Shown one piece after another: positions 1-6,485 of a DNA stretch of 10,318 bases. This stretch comes from Desulfobulbaceae bacterium (GTDB lineage Bacteria > Desulfobacterota > Desulfobulbia > Desulfobulbales > SURF-16): positions 1 through 10,318 of the forward strand of contig JANTFJ010000062.1 in assembly GCA_024763495.1 (NCBI GenBank), in the 5' to 3' direction. Position 1 is the first letter of the stretch. The number at the start of each line of letters is the position of its first letter. The notes under the pieces were generated by a model. That model was not told the origin of the DNA, made no database searches, and saw nothing but the letters and a program-made list of their open reading frames with translations. Made by a program: the position numbers and the translations under genes.

Positions 1-3
1 TCA

Positions 4-71
4 GACAGGATTGACAGGATTTTCAGGATTTCCTTTCACAAAAATATCCTGTTAATCCTGTTGATCCTGTC
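4..71. repeat. Long imperfect inverted repeat of 9-base ATCCTGTTA-like units
   Basis: The right arm (46-71) is three near-identical 9-base units, ATCCTGTTA, ATCCTGTTG and ATCCTGTCT (the last runs to 72). The left arm (4-29) is the same motif inverted (GACAGGATT, GACAGGATT, then a degenerate unit). The arms are complementary at 22 of 26 positions around a 16-base loop. Eight T residues follow at 75-82, so a plus-strand transcript would look like a terminator, although no plus-strand gene precedes it here. Similar ACAGGATT/AATCCTGT repeat clusters are, from memory, common between genes in deltaproteobacteria and some other environmental genomes. It lies about 150 bases downstream of the last gene of the minus-strand operon. 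It could be a mobile intergenic repeat or a transcript end. The structure is certain; the role is not known. Confidence 0.8.
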
Positions 72-85
72 TAATTTTTTTTACT

Positions 86-122
86 CGAATATTTACTGTG
101 GGGATTGGCCGGGAAATATTCG
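86..122. repeat. 9-bp perfect inverted repeat, AT-rich
   Basis: CGAATATTT (86-94) is exactly complementary to AAATATTCG (114-122), with a 19-base GC-rich spacer. It sits about 100 bases past the stop codon of the Lgt-like gene. On the minus strand it is followed by an A-run, not a T-run, so it is not a standard intrinsic terminator for that operon. It may be a transcript-end structure or a protein site. I see no gene in the rest of 1-220. Confidence 0.45.
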
Positions 123-220
123 ACAAAGGTCTTTTTATTTTTCATCCTGGTAATCGCCTGCCGCAACAGTAACTTTTTGTCCGTCTTTAAAGGCGGAGGA
201 GAGCGCTCAGTAAAGATGCA

Positions 221-1270
221 TCAGATCATATAACCTTTTAAATGCAGTTTGAGGCGGGAACCTGTTACCCGACTGATCCCTGTAAAAATAAACAGGAAAA
301 GCCAGAGGAACTGCAGAAGCAGAAGGGTCTCGGGCTGCCACAGATTCTCCAGCCCCCTGACCAGGTTTAACCCGTATAACGGTTCATGGTCTGTAAAAAG
401 AATAAAGATAACACTGAACAATATACAGACTGTTGCCATCTTCTGATATGCGCTGAAAGAGCCTGCTCCCCTGTAATCCGCACGCAGAAATTCCGCAATA
501 ATCCGCCAGCCAAAGGTCACAAGCGTACAGATTAGAAACGCATACACGAAATGACCATAAAGAAATAACAATGCACCGATTATCCCGGTATTTACATAAA
601 GTATCACGGACATGGCCTGAACCGGCACGACCTTTATGCCTTCCAGGCCGGACTCGTAGGCTATCTTTTTGGTTGAGCCATAAAATGCCATGTTGAATTT
701 TTTAAAGATCACGGCTGACAAACCCTCCATTTGCGAAACAGGCTTGCCGTAACAGCAACCAAAGCTGATGCAGCCCAGTCTTCCAAAGCCCTCTCCGAAA
801 GCATATCCCACTGCAAGAGCCGACATCAAAATGAGCGTGGAGAGATTACGGCCTGTAAAATTTCCGTATAACCACACAAAGATAGGGGTTATAAGAAGGC
901 CTGTAAAGGCGCTGCCGGCAACCGTAAAAGTTGCTTTCTTCTTTTCAACTATACGGGCCACCAGTTTCGCAGCAATAGTAGATGCCGTGATGGTGGAAAG
1001 CGTGATAAAAAAAATGTCCTCGGCGGCTATACCCGCGGTTCCGGTAAGTACTATAAAGAGAGAGGTGCCAAGTACGGTGCCGTTTGCCAGAAGTGCGCCA
1101 TAGTATGTAAGATTAACGCCGTGCCAGAAACCGGAATCGTTATCGAACCATATGGGAATGGAAGCCATTATCTGCCACTTTTCCCCGGACAGTATCCTGC
1201 AACCTGCAAGTAAAACGGCGTTCACTATTAAAAATGCGGCTGCTGTAAAAAAAAGAGTTTCCAGATTCAT
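221..1270 (-). CDS. Lgt-family polytopic membrane protein (prolipoprotein diacylglyceryl transferase-like)
   Basis: This is a 349-residue protein with many hydrophobic stretches (about 5-25, 55-80, 85-105, 115-137, 143-158, 216-239, 242-258, 279-293 and 316-331). The Lgt-family signature is clear: GEGFGRLGCISFGCCYGKP at 159-177, then VVPVQ at 214-218 (the family's H-P-T-Q position) and EFLRADYRG at 260-268, which carries a conserved arginine. Genuine Lgt moves a diacylglyceryl group from phosphatidylglycerol onto the lipobox cysteine of prolipoproteins at the inner membrane. This copy is longer than the usual 260-290 residues. At the place where Lgt has its His-Gly-Gly segment it reads SAFTGLLI (120-127), apparently without the histidine. 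I therefore read it as a paralog of unknown substrate, not the housekeeping enzyme. Its start overlaps the stop of the decarboxylase gene in an ATGA, and a GGGAG site precedes it, so the two are probably translationally coupled. Confidence 0.85.
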   Translation of the reverse strand: MNLETLFFTAAAFLIVNAVLLAGCRILSGEKWQIMASIPIWFDNDSGFWHGVNLTYYGALLANGTVLGTSLFIVLTGTAGIAAEDIFFITLSTITASTIAAKLVARIVEKKKATFTVAGSAFTGLLITPIFVWLYGNFTGRNLSTLILMSALAVGYAFGEGFGRLGCISFGCCYGKPVSQMEGLSAVIFKKFNMAFYGSTKKIAYESGLEGIKVVPVQAMSVILYVNTGIIGALLFLYGHFVYAFLICTLVTFGWRIIAEFLRADYRGAGSFSAYQKMATVCILFSVIFILFTDHEPLYGLNLVRGLENLWQPETLLLLQFLWLFLFIFTGISRVTGSRLKLHLKGYMI

Positions 1271-2274
1271 TTATCTCTCCCATTTGCAATTCCTGACCGT
1301 ACATCCACCTCGGTTTCCACTACAGGGTTGCCCAGGCCCAGGCTGAACCGGCTTTGAACATCAGTTCTTCCGTAATTGACAAGGATATCTTCCAGGAAAT
1401 TTATGCGGCCCTTTTGAAAAAATAAAATAGTGGTGCTGCTTCCCGGTCTGTAAAGACTCTTGGGCTGCCCGGCCTTGACATAACGCCCCTTTTTTATGGG
1501 TATGGGCTTATCGTATCTGCTGGTGCTGTAACATTGAACTATATTGCCTATCATCATGGCTACCACCTCCACCATGGCTACCAGTCCGATTCGCGTCCCT
1601 CCCCCCACATCAGTATTGATAATGGTGACAATGCGCCTGTTTTTTGAATATGGTGAGGGTACGTTTATCAATGCCCCCGGGTTACACGAATGGTAATCAC
1701 CTTCAATTTCATAAAAGTCTTCAACGCCCCCTGTTACAGGTAAGTGGTTATAGTGGTACTTGTCAGGTGTAAGCCGGAATATGGCAAAATCTCCATCTTG
1801 AAAGGATGTGAGCCAGGATTTCCTGTTTTTTCCAATAAGTTCCTCGTAATCAAAGAACTTCCCCTTGATTAACGGAAGAGGGTCGTTTTTCAAAGTTCCG
1901 GGAATCATTCTGGAATCAGCAGGGGAAAGAACGGTTCGTTCATTTTCAGGCATGGGTCGGCATTGCCAGTAACGGATTTTTCTTTCAAAGATTTTCCGCG
2001 GAGTAGTAAAACTTCCAGGCGGGTCAAGAGATTCCGAAAGGTCCACTCCGCACCGTTCAAGAAAGCGCCTGTTGCCAAGCAGCCCGCGCGCAAGAGGCAT
2101 GTCAAAATTCAACAGTCCAAGAAGTGCGGTGGCCCTTCGGCTGGTGAGCATTGAAAAAAGGAGCGGGGCCTTCTCCCGGACTGTTGAATAGAGAAAGTTG
2201 ACAATCCTGTCTCCAAAAAGTTTCTCGTTTAATACCCGGCTGCTTCTACGCTCCACATACTGATGAACTGTCAT
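1267..2274 (-). CDS. psd: Phosphatidylserine decarboxylase proenzyme
   Basis: The enzyme decarboxylates phosphatidylserine to phosphatidylethanolamine at the membrane, using a pyruvoyl group made by self-cleavage. Counting from the upstream ATG at 2283 (338 residues), the family hallmarks are the N-terminal QYVERRS...FGDRIVNFLY (8-32), SPADS (120-124, with the catalytic Asp), RLTPDKYHYNHLPVTGG (170-186, with the conserved His pair), GLVAMVEVVAMMIGNI (233-248) and RPGSSTTILFFQKG (279-292). Cleavage at Gly281-Ser282 would split it into beta and alpha chains. The two-serine GSS differs from the GST seen in E. coli. The C-terminal tail of about 45 residues after the cleavage segment is longer than usual. 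I start at the ATG at 2274 because AAGGA (2284-2288) lies 9 bases from it but directly abuts the ATG at 2283. The gene overlaps the 810-residue gene upstream and the Lgt-like gene downstream. No phosphatidylserine synthase is nearby. Confidence 0.92.
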   Translation of the reverse strand: MTVHQYVERRSSRVLNEKLFGDRIVNFLYSTVREKAPLLFSMLTSRRATALLGLLNFDMPLARGLLGNRRFLERCGVDLSESLDPPGSFTTPRKIFERKIRYWQCRPMPENERTVLSPADSRMIPGTLKNDPLPLIKGKFFDYEELIGKNRKSWLTSFQDGDFAIFRLTPDKYHYNHLPVTGGVEDFYEIEGDYHSCNPGALINVPSPYSKNRRIVTIINTDVGGGTRIGLVAMVEVVAMMIGNIVQCYSTSRYDKPIPIKKGRYVKAGQPKSLYRPGSSTTILFFQKGRINFLEDILVNYGRTDVQSRFSLGLGNPVVETEVDVRSGIANGRDK

Positions 2275-4678
2275 GGTATTCATTCCTTGTATCTTTCGTG
2301 TTTTCTGCCTCTATTGCAATAATTGCCAGTTTCAGGCACCGGGATAACTCCTCGGGTTCCGCTGTCCCTTTTCTCACCTTTCCGGAGAGGAAGGTTAAAA
2401 AATCACGTGGATCCCGGCCCATGCACAGCTTATCTACTGCCCGTGCAAGTTCTGTATGGCTGTGTTTTTTTACAACCTGACTCAAATCTTCCATGAGAAC
2501 CCTCCATCCTTCCCCCATGTGAGACTCCTTAAGTTCTTCTATGCAATGGTTCTCCAGAGCTTCATTAAAAGTGCGTGCCGATATGTCATACACCCCTTTA
2601 ACGCCGGATTTTTCAAGGACTGCCCTGGTTATCCTGTCTGCCGCATCAAAGTAATCAGGGTCCAGTATCCTTTCTTCCAGGTCATCCAGGGTCCCATGCA
2701 TGTTCATCATCTCCGTCACATCCTGTGCCTCTTTTTTGATGAATCTTGTTAATGCCAGGAGAAACTGGCGATTTTTTACCCGTAAATAGCCGGAATACCT
2801 CCTGCTTGGGCGACACCCCCTGGTCTGCGAAACAATGGTTTTAAGGAAATAGTTTGGAGTGTCCTTTTTTATATAAAAAGTAGGGATCCCTGTGGCTGTT
2901 CCGAAGATTATCTGGCGACGTTCGCTCTCAACAAAAGGATGGTCAGGTATGGATTCATGGGAAACCATGCCTTTTGAAATGATCTTATAGCACATTATCA
3001 GAATAAGAAGCTGTAGATCAACTGTCCTGTCCAGGTCCCCGAAAAAGCGGGGAAAAAGAGAATAATGCCGTGCTTCAAGACCGGAGAAGCCATGAGATGC
3101 AAATGTTCGTAATTTCATGGGGACATAGAGGGACATTTCTTTGTGAAAGATGCCAAGTGAGTGAAGATCCGCCTTTAACCTGCTGCTATTTCCCAGATGC
3201 CCGTTCAGGGCTGGACTTGTCTCCGTGGATAAAAGTGCCACAGGGTAATCAATCAGACGATAGTCCCTCAAATAGTCCCCCTTGAGTCCAAGGAACGCGG
3301 CAATTAATCTGTCCGGTAGCACAGGACCGAAAGGAGTGAAAACGCGCCTGAACCGTACGTTCTTACTCTTTTTTCTCCATCTGCGCCAGAGCATTCGCAA
3401 ATGGGTGAAGTCCAGTTCATGGGGAAGAAACCCAAGGACCCTTTCGGGATGGAATTCATTGAAATCAAAGCGGTATGGTGAACAGCTGTAGGTACCGACA
3501 AAAAGGGGAATAAAATGTTCAAAAATTTTGGCAACAAGATCTCCCAGATACTTTTCGTGCCTTGCGGTAAAGGATCTGTCATTGGTCTGCATTAACTGAG
3601 AAATTTTTTGACTGCCGATGCTTATGTGGGTTCCGTTGTTGGCCAGGCTGATATTTGAGGTATTTGGAAGCATCACCAGATTGTTCGCTATAATAGAGGC
3701 ATCTCTAAGTTTCATGATGGTATTAAGATGGCTTCTACTTAATACCTGGTGACAGAGATTCATGTACCTTAATTTTTCCCGACCATTTTCCCAACCGGAA
3801 AGGCAGGGATTCATGAACAGTTCCCTGTAAAAGGAATCGGATATGCAGTCATTGAGCAGGCGGAGTCTCACGGGAGGGTGGGGTGACTGAAATATTAACG
3901 ATTCCTGACCATTTTCAACCAGGCCGAATTTTGTATTGGCATAGGCGTTGAGAAGTTGAACAAACAGGTATCTCCTTGCAGTTTCTCCGGCAATGGCCCT
4001 GCCGTTTAATTCAACCGGTGTAATTCTTGATATGTAGAATGATGTAATCTCCGGGGATGTGTTGTCATTCAGAATATGATGCGCGACTCCCTTTCCCGCA
4101 GCCAATATATACTGAGTAATTCCCTCTTCCAGACCCACATGGTATGAATGGAGTGAGTCAAAAAGGGCAAGCTTGAGCATGTAGCTTGCCGGTACCCTGA
4201 TCCATTCTTTCCACTGTTTTATAAAGAAAAACCTGTTGGCATCCGACCTTATGGCCCCGAATTCATTCCCATGCTCTTTAAGAAGGTCATTACGAAGAAG
4301 ATTTCCGGCTTCAGGGTGAAGAGAGGAAAGAGGAAATCTCACCCAGGAATTCTCCCAGATATGGGAGCTGTTTCCATTCAGCCAGGAAACCAGCCTGGCG
4401 GGAACATCCTGTGATGTATCGCCGGATGCGCTTCTTCGGCGTATATTTCTCATGAATGTGGAATCCCTTATGACAAGGGGAAGGTCAACCGAGAATGCCT
4501 CACCCCTTACTGCGGTCTGCAGCTCATTTTCGCAGCCCGCAGTAGCGTCTCCGTTGGCAAATGGCAGAGTGGACGGATCACCGGATTCTATTCCAAGGGG
4601 TTCAAGACATTCCTTCAGGGCCGGGACAGATGCCTTTTGAGGTGGGTTCTTATAAAGATTAAATCTGATGATATTCAT
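2246..4678 (-). CDS. Unrecognised 810-residue protein of the decarboxylase/Lgt-like operon
   Basis: I do not recognise this protein. It has no signal peptide and no clear membrane segment; one modestly hydrophobic stretch (LQLLILIMCYKII, 555-567) is too short to call, so it is probably cytoplasmic or peripheral. It is rich in Arg, His and aromatic residues. The centre looks the most structured: SLANNGTHISIGSQK (344-358), a Phe/Tyr/Arg-rich stretch around 384-412, WRRWRKKSKNVRFRR (431-445), GLEARHYSLFPRFFGD (533-548) and GCRPSRRYSGYLRVKNRQF (621-639). The last 170 residues look helical and charged. The start has a good GAGGAA site just upstream and overlaps the stop of the PhoH remnant in an ATGA. 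The 3' end overlaps the decarboxylase gene. Being locked to a phospholipid enzyme and an Lgt-family protein suggests a role in lipid-dependent modification or envelope building, but that is inference from position only. Confidence 0.85.
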   Translation of the reverse strand: MNIIRFNLYKNPPQKASVPALKECLEPLGIESGDPSTLPFANGDATAGCENELQTAVRGEAFSVDLPLVIRDSTFMRNIRRRSASGDTSQDVPARLVSWLNGNSSHIWENSWVRFPLSSLHPEAGNLLRNDLLKEHGNEFGAIRSDANRFFFIKQWKEWIRVPASYMLKLALFDSLHSYHVGLEEGITQYILAAGKGVAHHILNDNTSPEITSFYISRITPVELNGRAIAGETARRYLFVQLLNAYANTKFGLVENGQESLIFQSPHPPVRLRLLNDCISDSFYRELFMNPCLSGWENGREKLRYMNLCHQVLSRSHLNTIMKLRDASIIANNLVMLPNTSNISLANNGTHISIGSQKISQLMQTNDRSFTARHEKYLGDLVAKIFEHFIPLFVGTYSCSPYRFDFNEFHPERVLGFLPHELDFTHLRMLWRRWRKKSKNVRFRRVFTPFGPVLPDRLIAAFLGLKGDYLRDYRLIDYPVALLSTETSPALNGHLGNSSRLKADLHSLGIFHKEMSLYVPMKLRTFASHGFSGLEARHYSLFPRFFGDLDRTVDLQLLILIMCYKIISKGMVSHESIPDHPFVESERRQIIFGTATGIPTFYIKKDTPNYFLKTIVSQTRGCRPSRRYSGYLRVKNRQFLLALTRFIKKEAQDVTEMMNMHGTLDDLEERILDPDYFDAADRITRAVLEKSGVKGVYDISARTFNEALENHCIEELKESHMGEGWRVLMEDLSQVVKKHSHTELARAVDKLCMGRDPRDFLTFLSGKVRKGTAEPEELSRCLKLAIIAIEAENTKDTRNEYHDSSSVCGA
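2284..2288 (-). promoter_or_regulatory. Ribosome binding site of the decarboxylase, inside the upstream gene
   Basis: AAGGA on the minus strand lies within the last codons of the 810-residue gene. The ATG at 2274 is at a normal distance (9 bases); the ATG at 2283 directly abuts the site. This decides the start in favour of 2274, giving 335 residues. A ribosome finishing the upstream gene would pass over this site, which fits translational coupling. Confidence 0.55.
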
Positions 4679-5064
4679 GGTTCCTCACAGAATGTTGCCT
4701 GCCGGTTCAGCAAGTTCCGATTTTTTTCCTTTTTCAAGATTAATATGGCGTACAGGGGTTGTCCCTGCATCTTTTCTATCAGGTAGCTCAAACCGTTTGA
4801 CCGGCTGTCCAGGCAGGGATGATCAATCTGGTAAATGTCGCATGTAAAGACTATCTTGGTTTGCTCGCCGGCCCTGATAATAATGGTTTTCACCTCATGC
4901 GGTGTCGGGTTCCGCGCCTCATCAATGATCATGTACATCTTTACCAGGCTGTGGCTGCGAATATAGGCCAACGATTTTCCTGCGGACATTGATAGTGGAA
5001 TCGTGCAGGGACTGAAAAGTGCAGAGGGCTGATTTCTTACCGTTGCGAAGTATAATGTATTCAT
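4675..5064 (-). pseudogene. C-terminal remnant of a PhoH-family ATPase
   Basis: The 129-residue frame aligns, from residue about 30 to the end, with the C-terminal part of PhoH proteins: SLAYIRSHS (31-39), YMIIDEARNPTPHEVKTII (44-62, the Walker B region), RAGEQTKIVFTCDIYQIDH (64-82) and SNGLSYLIEKMQGQPLYA (89-106). Intact family members read DEAQN and TGD; here these have become DEARN and TCD, and the late KGERS motif is changed to KEKNR. The whole ATP-binding half with Walker A is missing, and an in-frame stop lies 13 codons upstream of the ATG. Residues 1-28 do not resemble PhoH. PhoH proteins are cytoplasmic P-loop ATPases linked to RNA metabolism. The fragment is probably inactive. Its stop overlaps the next gene's start (ATGA), so it may persist as a translated leader. 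A true small gene is possible but less likely. Confidence 0.75.
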
Positions 5065-5140
5065 TGGACAGGAGAGATTTTTCGGTTAATTTGACGATTG
5101 AACATGTATGGGCGAGTTGTTTTTTTATTGATATGTTTTA

Positions 5141-5213
5141 AAAAAAGCAGGGCGGCCTGTGGCCAGGAAAAATAATATTCAATCTGCTTAATGCACGTAG
5201 CCGCCCCTTTTTT
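5141..5213 (-). terminator. GC-rich hairpin with T-tract after the phosphoesterase pair
   Basis: GGGCGGC (5150-5156) pairs exactly with GCCGCCC (5200-5206). The 43-base loop can fold further through GGCC-TGT-GGCC (5154-5164), though that overlaps the outer stem. On the minus strand the stem is followed by TGC and then a run of T residues (5146-5140), about 100 bases past the stop of the small phosphoesterase. A T-run also flanks it on the plus strand (5208-5213), so it is symmetrical. The likely role is intrinsic termination of the phosphoesterase transcript, separating it from the operon that starts at 5064. The long loop is a weakness in the call. Confidence 0.55.
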
Positions 5214-5304
5214 CTGTTTTTTATTTTGGCCCGGATATTCCGTTAGTTTTCCAACTCAACATTTTGTTCAGTTTATAAGGGCCATGGAAGATTGATATTC
5301 CAGA

Positions 5305-6372
5305 CTACTTCGCTACCGCGTCAAGAGTAACAGGCTTAAAGCTGAAAATTTCCCTTCCGCGTGGGTTTACCGTCATCTCCACCCAGCTTTGCTCAACATC
5401 ACCGAATGTCTCCACCCTTGTATAATTGTTGGTTATGGTTCCATCATCATTGAACATTGCCTTGTCCAGTTTGAAATAGTGAGAATCACCGTGAATCAGC
5501 ACCACCTGTCCATTATAACTTCGGGTCTCTTCAACCAGTGTGTGGAAAAAATCCGAAAAGCCGTTATCGGCATCAAGCTGAGGCAGGAAATCATCCTGGT
5601 AGCCGCCATCACTCATCTCAAAGGGAAAATAGATATCCGCCTGGATGGCAACAGCAATTCCCGGAAGTTTCTGATCGCGTGCCTCCTGGAACGACTCTTT
5701 AAGCCACTGGACATTCATCTGATTCCGCTCCCTGTACTCTTCAGTCGCCTTGTCGCAATCTGCCCAGGTCCTGTTGGATTTCTTGAAACACTGCTTTTCT
5801 GTCACTACGAGGTTGTTGTTGCTTCCAACAACATTCAGCGCCACGAACATAATCCTTCCATAAATGAACCTGCTGTTTTCGCTGTATTTTTCACCTATAT
5901 TGCCTTGACGCTCCACTGGAATCGGTCTCCTGCCCTGCGTTGTCTTCTTGTTGAAAAAGAGATTGCGAAGATAATTCAGTCGCTCAAGGGGATCATATTC
6001 ACCGTTGCTGATACGATGGCAGTCAGTCCATTCGTTATCACCAAGCGTATAAAGGGTAGGGGCCTTAAGCCTGCTGAAATAATCAACTATATTCTCACCT
6101 ATTGCTTCATCAGTGCAAAGGGAATGACCGTTTTTGGAATCTCCGGTGAAGATATTAAATGCTGTATGATGGGCATTGATTGACCTGATTGTATCGGTTT
6201 TGACTATATCATCAAAAATGGGTTCGTTTGGCAAAACGGCAACCTTAAAGACATTCATTCTGCAAAATGACAAACCGTCAGCGTGGTTTCCATGCCCCTG
6301 GTTATATGATGCGGCCCAGGAAACGGGGCTGATAAAACATGTCAACAGAATAAACAAAAACGTTTTTTTCAT
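5305..6372 (-). CDS. Exported calcineurin-fold metallophosphoesterase (small)
   Basis: A 355-residue protein with a clear Sec signal peptide: MKK, a hydrophobic core and SWA-AS, with predicted cleavage after Ala20. The metallophosphoesterase blocks are FTGDSKNG (75-82), TLGDNEWTDCH (109-119, the GN/DNE-type block), LNVVGSNN (179-186), AIQADIYFP (242-250) and IHGDSHYF (293-300). In canonical enzymes the last two blocks carry His (H-x-P and GHxH). Here they read Gln-Ala-Asp and Gly-Asp-Ser-His, a pattern I associate with a subfamily of uncharacterised secreted phosphoesterases and with PhoD-like enzymes. It presumably hydrolyses phosphate mono- or diesters in the periplasm; the substrate is unknown. 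An AAGGAG site (6386-6381) lies 8 bases before the ATG. It follows the large phosphoesterase by 113 bases on the same strand and is probably co-transcribed with it. A cluster of cysteines (37, 86, 118, 195, 206) suggests disulfides, consistent with export. Confidence 0.88.
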   Translation of the reverse strand: MKKTFLFILLTCFISPVSWAASYNQGHGNHADGLSFCRMNVFKVAVLPNEPIFDDIVKTDTIRSINAHHTAFNIFTGDSKNGHSLCTDEAIGENIVDYFSRLKAPTLYTLGDNEWTDCHRISNGEYDPLERLNYLRNLFFNKKTTQGRRPIPVERQGNIGEKYSENSRFIYGRIMFVALNVVGSNNNLVVTEKQCFKKSNRTWADCDKATEEYRERNQMNVQWLKESFQEARDQKLPGIAVAIQADIYFPFEMSDGGYQDDFLPQLDADNGFSDFFHTLVEETRSYNGQVVLIHGDSHYFKLDKAMFNDDGTITNNYTRVETFGDVEQSWVEMTVNPRGREIFSFKPVTLDAVAK

Positions 6373-6394
6373 ATCTTTATCTCCTTGAATCCCA

Positions 6395-6433
6395 GCAACT
6401 GCGCAGGGCTTTTCATAATCGCTGCGCAGTTGC
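6395..6433. repeat. Perfect 12-bp hairpin between the two phosphoesterase genes
   Basis: GCAACTGCGCAG (6395-6406) is exactly complementary to CTGCGCAGTTGC (6422-6433) around a 15-base loop. In the minus-strand transcript it sits between the stop of the large phosphoesterase (6486) and the ribosome binding site of the small one (6386-6381). No T-tract follows, so I do not call it a terminator. A stability element or processing site that sets the ratio of the two enzymes would fit. The hairpin itself is certain. Confidence 0.7.
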
Positions 6434-6485
6434 CAGGCATAATTAATGTTGAACTGAACGGGTCAATCCAAGGTTTTCCAAGGTC

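Noticed and set aside
4..72. CRISPR array
   Set aside because: The units are only 9 bases, directly abutting and inverted around a centre, with no spacers and no cas genes nearby.
5233..5300. Direct repeat GATATTCC at about 5233 and 5293
   Set aside because: An 8-base match in AT-rich sequence is expected by chance at this distance.
5389..6183. 264-residue open frame on the plus strand
   Set aside because: It lies entirely antisense to the small phosphoesterase, which has a signal peptide, catalytic blocks and a ribosome binding site. The plus-strand product has no recognisable motif.
6395..6433. Intrinsic terminator between the phosphoesterases
   Set aside because: The stem is perfect, but no T-run follows on the minus strand, and the next gene's ribosome binding site comes soon after.
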